A stretch of 64,000 nucleotides of DNA from Pelagibacterium nitratireducens (GTDB lineage Bacteria; Pseudomonadota; Alphaproteobacteria; Rhizobiales; Devosiaceae). The translations under genes were made by a program, and so were the position numbers. Of this stretch, positions 53,890 to 63,205 are shown in pieces (within the stretch, counting starts at the first letter, position 1; every line of letters starts with the position of its first letter). The stretch lies in the NCBI RefSeq assembly GCF_037044555.1, contig NZ_CP146275.1, positions 3,266,501-3,330,500 of the forward strand, given 5' to 3'. The notes beneath the pieces were generated by a model. That model worked only from the letters and a program-made list of their open reading frames with translations, did not search any database and was not told the DNA's origin.

Positions 53890-55092
53890 ATGAATTCATT
53901 TGAACTCAACAAGATTTTTGGCGCCATCCTGGGCACCTTGGTCTTTGTGATGGGTGTCGGCTTTATCGCTGACGAGATTTACGCTCCGATCGAAGGGCGC
54001 GGCGCAAGCTACGACCTGCCGGAGCCCGCTGCCGAAGGTGAGGGCGGCGGCGAAGAGGCACCTGAAGTGCCTTCGATCGCTGCCCGCATGCAGACCGCTT
54101 CTGCCGAAGAAGGTGCGAACCTGATCACACGGTGCCAGTCGTGCCACGACTATTCTCCGGCAAACGAGAACCGCACCGGACCAGGCCTGTACGGTGTGGT
54201 CGGCCACCCGATCGCCAGCCATGAGGGATTCGCTTATTCGGACGCCTTGGCAGCGCTGGGCGCCGATGGCGAAATCTGGGACTACGAACATCTCGATGGC
54301 TTTCTTGAGAGCCCGCGCGATTACGCGCCGGGCACAAAGATGAGCTTTGCCGGCCTGTCGAACCCTGAAGATCGCGCCAATCTTATCGCATTCCTGCGTG
54401 AAAATTCGGACGATCCCTTCCCGCTTCCCGAGGCTCCTGCCGAAGACGAAGCTGCACTCGCCGAGGGCGAGGGCGGTGATGAAGCGCCGGTCGAAGACGA
54501 ATTGACCGCTGCATTGGCGGCCGTCACACCAGAGGACGGCGAGGCATTGATAGTTCGCTGCCAGGCCTGCCACGATTATTCGCCGGCGAACGCCAATCGC
54601 GTCGGCCCGGGAATCCATAATGTGGTCGGGGCCGATATCGCTCATCACGAGGGCTACTCCTATTCAGACGCCCTGGCCTCACTGGGCGCCGAAGGTGAAA
54701 CCTGGACGCCGGAAAATCTCAGCGCGTTCCTTGAAAGCCCGGCCGATTTCGCTCCCGGCACACGCATGAGCTTTCCCGGACTTGCCAATGTCGAAGATCG
54801 CGCAGCGCTGATCGTCTTCCTCAATTCGATTTCGGACGATCCTATCGATCTTGGTGGTTCGGATGCGACAGAAGACGCTCCCGCCGACCAGCCTGTGCTC
54901 GATGAAGTCGAACAGCTCAATCTCGAGGAGTCCGCCGAAGGGGACGACCCGGTGGTGATCGACGCTGAAGAACCGCAGGTCGATCCCACACCGCAGAGCG
55001 AAGATGCCAGTTCCGGCCAAGGCCAGCCGGCGGGCGATACGGTCGAGGGCGCGGCTGGATCGGACAATGCGCCCGAAACGACAGCCAACTGA
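53890..55092 (+). CDS. Membrane-anchored cytochrome c with two haem domains
   Basis: A 400-residue protein anchored by an N-terminal helix (about residues 8-28). Two cytochrome c domains follow, with haem motifs C82-x-x-C85-H86 and C224-x-x-C227-H228. Both share CHDYSPANxNR, GPG and SYSDALA/AYSDALA segments, and each has a methionine ligand candidate in GT(K/R)MSF. The similarity shows an internal duplication. An acidic, probably disordered tail extends from about residue 320. Single-domain relatives (CycM type) carry electrons between the bc1 complex and oxidases; the two-haem form could bridge longer distances. It ends in a terminator. Confidence 0.87.
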   Translation: MNSFELNKIFGAILGTLVFVMGVGFIADEIYAPIEGRGASYDLPEPAAEGEGGGEEAPEVPSIAARMQTASAEEGANLITRCQSCHDYSPANENRTGPGLYGVVGHPIASHEGFAYSDALAALGADGEIWDYEHLDGFLESPRDYAPGTKMSFAGLSNPEDRANLIAFLRENSDDPFPLPEAPAEDEAALAEGEGGDEAPVEDELTAALAAVTPEDGEALIVRCQACHDYSPANANRVGPGIHNVVGADIAHHEGYSYSDALASLGAEGETWTPENLSAFLESPADFAPGTRMSFPGLANVEDRAALIVFLNSISDDPIDLGGSDATEDAPADQPVLDEVEQLNLEESAEGDDPVVIDAEEPQVDPTPQSEDASSGQGQPAGDTVEGAAGSDNAPETTAN

Positions 55093-55122
55093 TCGTTTGC
55101 CATACGCGCGAACATGTAATTG

Positions 55123-55154
55123 CGGCCGCGCCATCTGGTGCGGCCGTTTTCTTT
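55123..55154 (+). terminator. Rho-independent terminator after the cytochrome gene
   Basis: A stem of CGGCCGC with GCGGCCG, extended by three pairs around ATCT, is followed by TTTTCTTT. It lies 31 bases beyond the cytochrome stop codon. Confidence 0.85.
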
Positions 55155-55176
55155 AAAGACAGGTGGGGAGGGTTCA

Positions 55177-56118
55177 ATGGCGCTGTTATTGCATTTGACC
55201 GGCATCGATGAGGCGGGCTGGGCGAAAGGGTTCCGTGAGGCGATGCCCGGTTATCGCGTCGTGACGCGAAGCGATGCATTCGACCCCGCCGAGATCGAAT
55301 TCATCTTTGTCTGGAAGCCGGCAACCGACGCTTTTGAGGGCCTCGATAACCTCAAAGCGGTCCTTTCCCTCGGCGCTGGTGTCGATGCCCTGCTCGAGCA
55401 TCCCGCCCTGCCCGAAGTGCCTGTCATCCGGTTTGTCGACGAAGAACTCACTCATTGCATGAGCGACTATGTGATCTCGCAGGTCACCATGCATCAGCGA
55501 CTCTTCACACGCTATGCGGCCCACCAAAAAGCCAAAGTCTGGAGCCAGCTCTACCCCCCAGCCAGCCATGAAATTTCAGTCGGCATCATGGGCCTGGGAG
55601 TCCTGGGGACCGACGCCGCGCTAAAGCTCAGGGCCGTCGGTTTTTCCGTTAACGGCTGGAGCCGCTCTGCCAAGTCGATCGAGGGCGTTGAAGGGTTTGC
55701 CGGTGACACACGGTTTATGGACTTTCTGGCAGCTACCGACATATTGGTCTGCCTGTTGCCGCTTACCGAGGAAACGCGCGGCATCTTGAACATGCAAACT
55801 TTCAAGGCACTGCGCCGCGGCAGACTTGTGGGCGGGCCTGTTCTTGTCAATGCGGCCCGTGGCGGGCACCAGAAGGAAGCCGACATCGTTGCTGCGCTCA
55901 AGGATGGTACGCTGGGCGCCGCCAGTCTCGACGTCTTCGAAACAGAACCGCTGCCCCGCACCAGTCCGCTCTGGGAGATCGAGACCTGCTTCATCACACC
56001 CCATATCGCGGCGATATCGAACGAGCACAGTGGTGTGCGCTATTTCTCACAGATCATTGCCGACCATGCGGCCGGCAAGCCATTGCGCAATGTCGTCGAC
56101 CGGGGCCGGGGCTACTGA
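55177..56118 (+). CDS. ghrA: Glyoxylate/hydroxypyruvate reductase A-like D-2-hydroxyacid dehydrogenase
   Basis: A 313-residue NAD(P)H-dependent reductase. The cofactor loop is GIMGLGVLGTDAA, the catalytic arginine lies in NAARGGH, and FITPHIAA holds the histidine. The pattern is of the GhrA group that reduces glyoxylate and hydroxypyruvate. ATG 55177 is chosen because GGGGAGGG is upstream; 19 codons before it are not homologous. Its end overlaps the convergent aminopeptidase gene by seven bases. Confidence 0.87.
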   Translation: MALLLHLTGIDEAGWAKGFREAMPGYRVVTRSDAFDPAEIEFIFVWKPATDAFEGLDNLKAVLSLGAGVDALLEHPALPEVPVIRFVDEELTHCMSDYVISQVTMHQRLFTRYAAHQKAKVWSQLYPPASHEISVGIMGLGVLGTDAALKLRAVGFSVNGWSRSAKSIEGVEGFAGDTRFMDFLAATDILVCLLPLTEETRGILNMQTFKALRRGRLVGGPVLVNAARGGHQKEADIVAALKDGTLGAASLDVFETEPLPRTSPLWEIETCFITPHIAAISNEHSGVRYFSQIIADHAAGKPLRNVVDRGRGY

Positions 56119-57455
56119 CCGTAGCGAGCCTTGAGCGCACCATAAAGCGCCCTTATGGCTTGGTCGGTGCCGCCATATGGACGGCCCGGCCGCGCTTCTG
56201 GCGCCCATGCAAAAATGTCGAAATGCATCCATTCGGTCTCGGGTTTGATGAACCGGTTGAGAAAGAGGGCAGCGGTGATCGATCCCGCCAACCCGCCGGT
56301 TGATATGTGATTGACGTCAGCGATCTTTGAGGCAAGCAATTTGTCATAGCCGTTCCAGAGCGGCATGGGCCACAGCGGATCGTCGATCGCCATGCCGTGC
56401 TCGACGAGCGTTTTTGCAAAGGCCTCATCGCGGGCATAGACAGGCGGCAAATCCGGGCCAAGCGCTACACGAGCCGCACCGGTCAGCGTCGCCATGTCGA
56501 TGATGAGGTCAGGGCTTTCCTCGTCGGCTAGTGCCAAAGCATCGGCAAGGATCAGTCGCCCTTCGGCATCGGTATTGCCAATCTCGACTGTCAGCCCCTT
56601 GCGAGAGGGCAGCACGTCACCGGGCCGGAAGGCATTGCCGGCGATGGAATTTTCGACCACCGGGATCAGAACACGCAAGCGTACCTTGAGGCCGGCCGTC
56701 ATTATGGCGTTGGCGAGCCCAAGCACGTTAGCGGCACCGCCCATGTCCTTTTTCATCAGCGCCATGGAGCTGCCGGGCTTGATATTGAGCCCGCCCGTAT
56801 CGAAGGTGACGCCCTTGCCCACCAGTGTCAGCTTGGGATGCGCTGCATCACCCCAGCAAAAATCTACAAGCCGGGGCGCCTGGCCGCTGGCTCGACCAAC
56901 CGCATGGATCATCGGAAAATTGTGCGCCAGCAGGTCATCGCCGCGCACGACCTTGGTCGGAACATTGTGGGTTCCTGCAAAATCGGTGATCCACGCCTCA
57001 AACGCGTCAGGGCCAAGGTCATTGGCCGGAATGTTGACCAGATCGCGCGCGATGAATGCCGAGGTGACAAGGTTTTCGATCTCGGCGGCGTCGGCCCCCT
57101 CGGGAAGCTCCAGCACCGGCCGATCCTTGGCCTTGGTATAGCGGTCGAAGCCATATGCCCCCAACCGGAAACCCAGGGCCGCCAGCGTCGGGTCGCCGTA
57201 ATCGCCCTCCAGCCGGTATGTGCCCGACGGAAGCGCCGATGCGGCAAGGCCAAGGACCAGCGCCGAACGGTTACTCTTTGGGCCAAGGCCGAAAAGGTAG
57301 GTCTCTATTTTTCCCTCGGTATCGGGCAAGGCCAGCAGCCTGCCCGATTGACCGGCAAAACCATTGCTCCGTGCCCAGGCCTTGTGCGTCTCGCTGAGAC
57401 TGGCCGCGTCGACGCCGTTTTCGGCAACACAGATGATGGGCAGGGATTTGGGCAT
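56112..57455 (-). CDS. Leucyl aminopeptidase family protein (M17)
   Basis: A 447-residue cytosolic aminopeptidase with two metal ions. The signature NTDAEGRLILADAL and metal residues in VGKGVTFDTGG and MKKDMGGAA are intact. It removes N-terminal residues from peptides. ATG 57455 is chosen; an upstream in-frame start lacks homology. It is slightly shorter than PepA because the N-terminal domain is reduced, as in the PepB-like branch. It is divergent from the TadD-like gene. Confidence 0.92.
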   Translation of the reverse strand: MPKSLPIICVAENGVDAASLSETHKAWARSNGFAGQSGRLLALPDTEGKIETYLFGLGPKSNRSALVLGLAASALPSGTYRLEGDYGDPTLAALGFRLGAYGFDRYTKAKDRPVLELPEGADAAEIENLVTSAFIARDLVNIPANDLGPDAFEAWITDFAGTHNVPTKVVRGDDLLAHNFPMIHAVGRASGQAPRLVDFCWGDAAHPKLTLVGKGVTFDTGGLNIKPGSSMALMKKDMGGAANVLGLANAIMTAGLKVRLRVLIPVVENSIAGNAFRPGDVLPSRKGLTVEIGNTDAEGRLILADALALADEESPDLIIDMATLTGAARVALGPDLPPVYARDEAFAKTLVEHGMAIDDPLWPMPLWNGYDKLLASKIADVNHISTGGLAGSITAALFLNRFIKPETEWMHFDIFAWAPEARPGRPYGGTDQAIRALYGALKARYGQ

Positions 57456-57605
57456 GAAAAACTCCGAGGCTGGATGTGTCCCGTTTGTATCCGCTGGCCT
57501 CCGGGACCGCAATCGATGTGGGACGGGTTTAACCCGGCGTTAGGGTTAATGAATTACTTCTTGAACGGATCAGGTACGCGCGAGCGCAGGGCGCCGGGAG
57601 TTGGA

Positions 57606-58364
57606 ATGGGCAAATTTGGTTTGGTGTTGCTGGCGGGTGTCGCTACCATCGCCTTGGCTGGATGCGCCACCAATCGATCCGGAGCGTTGAACGCCGACTA
57701 CGCAAATCTTTCCGGACCGCAGATCCAGTCAAGCGTGGCCGATCTCTCCCAGCGCTATGCCCAGGATCCACGCAACAAGGTGCTCGGCATCCACTATGCT
57801 GCCGCCCTTCGGGCCGCGGGCCAGGTCGAGCCTGCCGTCACTGTGCTCGAAAATCTCATGTCGGTTCATCAAGGCGATCCTGAGTTGGGCCTTGCCTATG
57901 CCAAGGCGCTGTCTGCGGCCGGCCGCTTCGAGCAGGCTCTGCGGGTTGTGGACAATGCGATGAATCCCGTAACACCCGACTGGGACGCGCTTTCTGTGCG
58001 TGGGGCCATTCTCGATCAGATGGGACGGCCCGCAGAAGCGAGGCAGGCTTATAAGCAAGCGCTGCTTCTGGCACCCAACGAAGCACGGCTACATGCCAAT
58101 ATGGGGCTTTCCTACGCCATGACGGGTGAGCTCATCCAGGCCGAAACCCATTTACGTCAGGCGGCAGCCCTGCCCGGCGCAACCTCAAAGGTGCGGCAGA
58201 ATCTGGCGCTCGTCCTCGGTCTGCAGGGTCGGTTCGAGGACGCACGCGCCCTCTATGCCGCAGAATTGCCGCCCGAGCAGGTTCAAGCCAATATGGAATA
58301 CATCCGCGCGCTGCTGACCCAGCAGGACCGCTGGCAAGCCATCCAAAACGACACGCCGGCCTGA
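57606..58364 (+). CDS. tadD: TadD-like tetratricopeptide-repeat lipoprotein
   Basis: A 252-residue lipoprotein with lipobox LAGC after a signal sequence (GKFGLVLLAGVATIALAGC; acylated cysteine near residue 20). TPR helices span residues 50-235 (WDALSVRGAILDQMGRPAEA, ARLHANMGLSYAMTGEL in sense). In Tad systems TadD helps to assemble or localise the secretin. Here it is convergent with tadC instead of continuing the operon. Its start is weakly marked. The assignment rests on fold, lipobox and position. Confidence 0.83.
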   Translation: MGKFGLVLLAGVATIALAGCATNRSGALNADYANLSGPQIQSSVADLSQRYAQDPRNKVLGIHYAAALRAAGQVEPAVTVLENLMSVHQGDPELGLAYAKALSAAGRFEQALRVVDNAMNPVTPDWDALSVRGAILDQMGRPAEARQAYKQALLLAPNEARLHANMGLSYAMTGELIQAETHLRQAAALPGATSKVRQNLALVLGLQGRFEDARALYAAELPPEQVQANMEYIRALLTQQDRWQAIQNDTPA

Positions 58365-58386
58365 GCTGGGCCCCGCTGCTGTCCCG

Positions 58387-59373
58387 TCAGAGCGAGGTGA
58401 CGGTGATGATGGCCGGCGCCATGATGATGATAAAGAGAACCGGCAGGAAGAAGACGATCAGGGGGACGGTCATCTTGGGCGGCAGCGCGGCCGCCTTTTT
58501 CTCGGCTTCCATCATACGCGCGTCTCGCCCTTCTTCGGCCATGACGCGGAGCGCCTGTCCCACCGAGGTGCCGTAGCGCTCGGCCTGGATGAGCGCCGTC
58601 ATCACCGAACGCACGCTGTCGAGTCCGGTGCGCCGGGCAAGATTGTCATAGGCGCGGGTCCGATCTTCAAGAAAGGACAGTTCGGCCGTCGTGAGGGTCA
58701 TTTCCTCGGCGAGTTCAACACTTTGAAGCCCGACTTCCTTGGCAACCCGCTTTATGGCGTGCTCGATCGACATGCCCGATTCAACGCAGAGAAGGATGAG
58801 ATCAAGCGCATCTGGCCACGCCTTCTTGATCGAGCGCTGGCGTTTCTGAATCTTATTGCGCAGCATCAGAACGGGGATGTAAGCCCCGACCAACCCCACG
58901 CCCACGGCATAAACTATATTGAGAAAGAGCGGACGGTCGCCGGGCGTAATGAAAATGAGATAGAAAGCACCGAGCGCAAAAAAGAGAAAGGGAGCAACGA
59001 AACGCACGAACAGGTGCTTTGTCAGTTCGCCCTGGCCACGCAGGCCTGCCTGAGCAAGGCGGTCCATCGTGTTCTCGTCCACAAATGCCTTCTGGAGCGA
59101 AAACCGCTCGACTGTGGACTTCATATAGGTACGGGCATCGGCACCGCGAATGTTGCCCCTCCCGCCTTCCTTACCATCGGCCTGGTTGCGCAAACGGGCC
59201 ATTTCACGCGCCCGCATCTGTTCGCGCTCTATGGCCACCTTCTTGATGCGGTCCTTGCGTTCGACGCGCTCGAATATCTGGGAGCCGAACGTAAAGACGA
59301 TCGCAGCAGCCGAAATGGCCGCAAAAACTGCGATGAGAAAGTCGGGATTGACGATCTGGTCAGCGAGGCTCAC
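58387..59373 (-). CDS. tadC: Tad pilus inner-membrane protein TadC
   Basis: A 328-residue type II secretion F-domain protein, the inner-membrane platform of Flp pilus assembly. Membrane helices lie near residues 10-30, 125-165 and at the C-terminus (VPLIVFFLPVLFIII). LCVESGMSIEHAI and ALIQAERYGTSVGQALR are F-domain signatures. GTG 59373 is chosen for its spacing to AGGGA; a TTG two codons earlier is possible. It begins 14 bases after tadB. Confidence 0.92.
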   Translation of the reverse strand: MSLADQIVNPDFLIAVFAAISAAAIVFTFGSQIFERVERKDRIKKVAIEREQMRAREMARLRNQADGKEGGRGNIRGADARTYMKSTVERFSLQKAFVDENTMDRLAQAGLRGQGELTKHLFVRFVAPFLFFALGAFYLIFITPGDRPLFLNIVYAVGVGLVGAYIPVLMLRNKIQKRQRSIKKAWPDALDLILLCVESGMSIEHAIKRVAKEVGLQSVELAEEMTLTTAELSFLEDRTRAYDNLARRTGLDSVRSVMTALIQAERYGTSVGQALRVMAEEGRDARMMEAEKKAAALPPKMTVPLIVFFLPVLFIIIMAPAIITVTSL

Positions 59374-59386
59374 GCGCAAATCTTCC

Positions 59387-60364
59387 CTAATAGTCGAACT
59401 GGATCATACGATTCATGACGAACACACCCGTCATCATCATACCCGCGGCAACACCAAGGCAGATCGTACCGACACTGGTGGTAAAGAGCGGCGCCAGGTA
59501 GCCGGGACTGATCACGGATACAGCACCGATAACGAAAACAGGCAGGGCGCCGATAATCATCGCCGAGGCCTTGGCCTCCGAACTCATCGCCTTGACCTTC
59601 GCTTTCATCTTTTTGCGGTTGCGCAGGACGATGGCGAGGTTTGACAACGCCTCGGAAAGGTTGCCGCCCGACTGCTGCTGGACGGTAATGACAACGATGA
59701 AGAAGTTGACCTCGGACAACGGCACGCGATCAAAAAGTACAGGCACCGCTTCGGCCATGCTCTTGCCGACGGACTGTTGATCGAGAACGCGCATGAATTC
59801 CGATCGCACCGGCTGCTTGACCTCCCGGGCGACGAGCCGAATGGAGTCGTTGAGCGGCATGCCGGCCCGGACGCCGCGAACGATGGCCTCGACGGCGTTC
59901 GGCAATTCGTCGAGATAGGCGGCCTGATACCTCTTGCGACGCCAGCCGAGATAGATATTGGGCAGGACATATGCACCCGCGGCCGCAATGACCGCGGCAA
60001 AGGGCAGCGGCACCTGCACCACGACCAGGATTACCAACAGAGCGACGCCCAAAATAATCGAATTGCGCACCCAGACCTTGAAGGTGGTCTTGATCCCGGC
60101 CTGAAATATTCTGTGTTTCAGGGTCTTTTTGGCGCGGCGCGCATTGAGCTGATCGGATTGCTGCTTGAGTGCATCCTGCACCGTGCGGCGGCGCGTTTCT
60201 CTGGTCTTGTCGGCGGTAACGGTCTGACGGCGCACCTGAACGTCGGCCTGCAAGGCTTTCATGCGTTTGTCAGCCCGACTGGACCCCGCCAGCGCAGGCA
60301 CGAAGGCAACGCCAAGCGCTCCAACGCAAACCAGGACAAGAATGCCGAGGACGATTGGGCTCAT
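59387..60364 (-). CDS. tadB: Tad pilus inner-membrane protein TadB
   Basis: A 325-residue F-domain paralogue of TadC, with helices near 5-25, 90-130 and the C-terminus. VRGVRAGMPLNDSIRL and VITVQQQSGGNLSEAL are F-domain motifs. The start is ATG 60364 just inside the stop of cpaF; a TTG overlapping that stop is an alternative. It works with TadC and CpaF. Confidence 0.92.
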   Translation of the reverse strand: MSPIVLGILVLVCVGALGVAFVPALAGSSRADKRMKALQADVQVRRQTVTADKTRETRRRTVQDALKQQSDQLNARRAKKTLKHRIFQAGIKTTFKVWVRNSIILGVALLVILVVVQVPLPFAAVIAAAGAYVLPNIYLGWRRKRYQAAYLDELPNAVEAIVRGVRAGMPLNDSIRLVAREVKQPVRSEFMRVLDQQSVGKSMAEAVPVLFDRVPLSEVNFFIVVITVQQQSGGNLSEALSNLAIVLRNRKKMKAKVKAMSSEAKASAMIIGALPVFVIGAVSVISPGYLAPLFTTSVGTICLGVAAGMMMTGVFVMNRMIQFDY

Positions 60365-60366
60365 GG

Positions 60367-61842
60367 TCAACGCATCAGTTCGTGTTGTTCGACATTTGCC
60401 CGCTCCAGCGCTTCGACCAGCGCCATTTCCTCGTTGAAGTAGCGGGCTTTTTCGGTGAACTGGGGCTTGGTAATGCCGGTCGAGCGGTGGCGACCGAGGA
60501 GGGCCCCGTTGGCGTCTTCGCCCATGATGTCATAGAGGAACACGTCCTGGGTGACGATGACGTCGCCTTCCATGCCGAGCACCTCTGAAATATGGGTGAT
60601 GCGGCGCGAACCATCGCGCAGGCGAGCGGCCTGGACGATCACATCGATCGACGACACGATCATCTCGCGAATGGTGCGGCTGGGCAGCGCGAACCCGCCC
60701 ATGGTTATCATCGATTCAAGACGGGAAAGGGCTTCGCGCGGCGAGTTGGCGTGCAGCGTACCCATGGAGCCGTCATGGCCGGTGTTCATGGCCTGGAGAA
60801 GATCGAACGCTTCAGGGCCACGGACTTCGCCGACGATGATCCGCTCGGGACGCATGCGCAGGCAGTTCCTGACCAACTCGCGCATGGTGACCTCGCCCTC
60901 GCCCTCGAGATTGGGCGGGCGGGTTTCAAGGCGCACCACATGGGGTTGCTGGAGCTGCAGTTCGGCCGAATCCTCGCAGGTGATGACGCGTTCGTCTTTG
61001 TCGATGAAGGCAGTCAGACAGTTGAGCAGAGTGGTCTTGCCCGAACCTGTACCGCCGGAAATCAGAACGTTGGCCCGCACGCGGCCCAGAACGCGCAGCA
61101 CTTCGGCACCCTCGGGAGAAATCGAGCCAAACTTGACCAGCTGCGGCAGGGTCAGCTTGTCCTTTTTGAACTTACGAATGGTGAGCGTTGGCCCATCGAT
61201 CGAAAGCGGCGGCGCGATGACGTTGACACGAGAGCCATCGGGCAGGCGCGCGTCGCATATGGGAGAGGACTCGTCAACGCGACGGCCCACCTGGCTCACA
61301 ATGCGCTGGCACACATTCATCAGGTGCGCATCGTCACGGAAGCGCACATTGGTCAGCTTCACCCGGCCACTGACTTCGATATAGCAGCGCTGAGAGCCGT
61401 TTATCATGATATCGGCGATGTCGTCGCGGGCCAACAACGGTTCGAGCGGACCATAGCCAAGAACGTCATTGCAGATATCGTCGAGCAGGTCTTCCTGCTC
61501 GGAAATTGACATGACGAAATTCTTGAGCGCGATGATTTCGGCGACGATGTCGCGAATTTCCTCACGCGCAGAATCCTGATCCATCGCGGCGAGTTGCGAC
61601 AGGTCGATGGAATCGATCAGGGCCGAAAAGATCGAGGACTTGGTCTGGAAGTAGTTCTTGTCGCGCCCATTGGGTTCGACGTTGTCGACACCCTCTTCGA
61701 TTCGTGTCGTTCGTTGGGCTTCGGACGTCGCGATCGCCGACTGCTCGCGGGCGCGTTCAACCTCCTGAGTCTCGGGAGGAGGCGCGGGGCGACTCGGAGC
61801 CGGCTGGGTGTTGCCACCGAAACTCGCACGCTTGCCGAACAT
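60367..61842 (-). CDS. cpaF: Pilus assembly ATPase CpaF/TadA
   Basis: A 491-residue secretion ATPase driving Flp pilus assembly. Walker A is GGTGSGKTT, and MRPERIIVGEVRGPEAFD and HDGSMGTLHA are typical of the family. A variable N-terminal part of about 100 residues precedes the core. It is downstream of cpaE and overlaps tadB slightly at its stop. Confidence 0.95.
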   Translation of the reverse strand: MFGKRASFGGNTQPAPSRPAPPPETQEVERAREQSAIATSEAQRTTRIEEGVDNVEPNGRDKNYFQTKSSIFSALIDSIDLSQLAAMDQDSAREEIRDIVAEIIALKNFVMSISEQEDLLDDICNDVLGYGPLEPLLARDDIADIMINGSQRCYIEVSGRVKLTNVRFRDDAHLMNVCQRIVSQVGRRVDESSPICDARLPDGSRVNVIAPPLSIDGPTLTIRKFKKDKLTLPQLVKFGSISPEGAEVLRVLGRVRANVLISGGTGSGKTTLLNCLTAFIDKDERVITCEDSAELQLQQPHVVRLETRPPNLEGEGEVTMRELVRNCLRMRPERIIVGEVRGPEAFDLLQAMNTGHDGSMGTLHANSPREALSRLESMITMGGFALPSRTIREMIVSSIDVIVQAARLRDGSRRITHISEVLGMEGDVIVTQDVFLYDIMGEDANGALLGRHRSTGITKPQFTEKARYFNEEMALVEALERANVEQHELMR

Positions 61843-61863
61843 CGTTTAAAGCCTTCCTTGTAA

Positions 61864-63141
61864 TTACGCCCGCTTGCGCATGCGAAACAGATCGGGGAGC
61901 CGGATTCCGGAGGGGCGGCTGCCCGCCTCGGCGCCGGACCGCCCGGTCAGTTCCAGTCCAAGCGTGCGGAAAATGTCATTGACCTTGTGAGTCCCCGAGA
62001 CCTCCGCAATCATCTGGCCGTTGTTGGCGGCGGTCCCGAACAGGGCCGGCTCAAACCCGATCTGGGCAGCGAGACGGCATTCGATCGATGAAGCGAACTC
62101 CGCCGCGGGGATTTCCGGACGCTTGGAGATACCCGTTTTGTTGACCACGATAATGGGGTCGCTGTCGCTCGGGCGCATGGCCTTGACCGCATCGGCGATC
62201 GCCTTGGCATTTCGCAAATTGGCTAGGTCTGGCTCGGCCACGATCACCACCTCATCGACAGCAGCCAAAGTATGGCGCACCCAGCCCGTCCACAGATGCG
62301 GTATGTCGAGAATGACAACGGGTACGGTTTTCTGGCTGAGTTCGATAACCTGTTCGAAGCTGCGCTCTGTGAGATCGTAGGCTCTGTCGAGGGTGGCCGG
62401 TGCAGCGAGCAGCGAAATGTGATTTGCCGCCTTGCTCATCAGCCGATCGAGCATCACAGCATCCATCTTGTCGCTGGCATAGATGGCATCTGCAATGCCT
62501 TGCGGCGGATCCTGATTGAAGTCGAGCCCGGCGGTTCCGAAGGGCAGGTCGAGATCGACCACAAGAACGTCCTGGCGGATCGAGCGGGCGATGGCCCAGG
62601 CAACGTTATGGGCAATGGTGGACGCCCCGGCGCCGCCCTTGGCCGAAATAAAGCCCATGGAACGGCCGATCGGAGCTGCGCCTTCCGATGCAAAAAGATC
62701 GGTTATAGCATTGATGATTGTCGCGCTCGAGGACGGCATGACCAGATATTCGGAAACACCGGCGCGGATCAGGCTGCGATAGAGCATGACATCATTGACG
62801 TGGCCGATGACGATGACGCGCGTCGAGGCGTCACACACCTCCGCCAGTTTTCCCAGAGCGCTTTCGATCTGGTCTGCGGGCAGCGTGGTTTCAACGATGA
62901 TCAGGTTGGGCGTGGGATTTGTGCGGTAAGTTTCAACCGCCCCTTCCAAGCCGCCATTGTGGGTCGTGAGGGCCACCTTAGACATTCGCCGGTCGTGCGT
63001 CGTGTCTTCGATGATCTGCGCGGTCTGGGAGTGCTCACAGAAAGCCTGGATCGTTATGCGCGGGATCAGCCGTGCCCCGCTTACGGTCTCGGTGGGTGCC
63101 TCGGATGCATTTGCACGATCGTCGTTGTCGATAAAGGTCAT
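61864..63141 (-). CDS. cpaE: Pilus assembly protein CpaE
   Basis: A 425-residue localisation ATPase of the MinD/ParA type. The N-terminal part resembles a receiver (VIVIGHVNDVMLYRSLIRAGVSEYL in sense), and from about residue 165 a deviant Walker A, AKGGAGAST, begins the ATPase. CpaE positions the pilus machine at the pole. It lies between cpaC and cpaF; no cpaD is present in the 64-base gap before it. Confidence 0.92.
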   Translation of the reverse strand: MTFIDNDDRANASEAPTETVSGARLIPRITIQAFCEHSQTAQIIEDTTHDRRMSKVALTTHNGGLEGAVETYRTNPTPNLIIVETTLPADQIESALGKLAEVCDASTRVIVIGHVNDVMLYRSLIRAGVSEYLVMPSSSATIINAITDLFASEGAAPIGRSMGFISAKGGAGASTIAHNVAWAIARSIRQDVLVVDLDLPFGTAGLDFNQDPPQGIADAIYASDKMDAVMLDRLMSKAANHISLLAAPATLDRAYDLTERSFEQVIELSQKTVPVVILDIPHLWTGWVRHTLAAVDEVVIVAEPDLANLRNAKAIADAVKAMRPSDSDPIIVVNKTGISKRPEIPAAEFASSIECRLAAQIGFEPALFGTAANNGQMIAEVSGTHKVNDIFRTLGLELTGRSGAEAGSRPSGIRLPDLFRMRKRA

Positions 63142-63205
63142 CGTTTCTACCCCAAGCGGGACGTCTCAAAAAGGGCGCGCCGGCGGCGATGCCGGAGCGA
63201 AGGGA

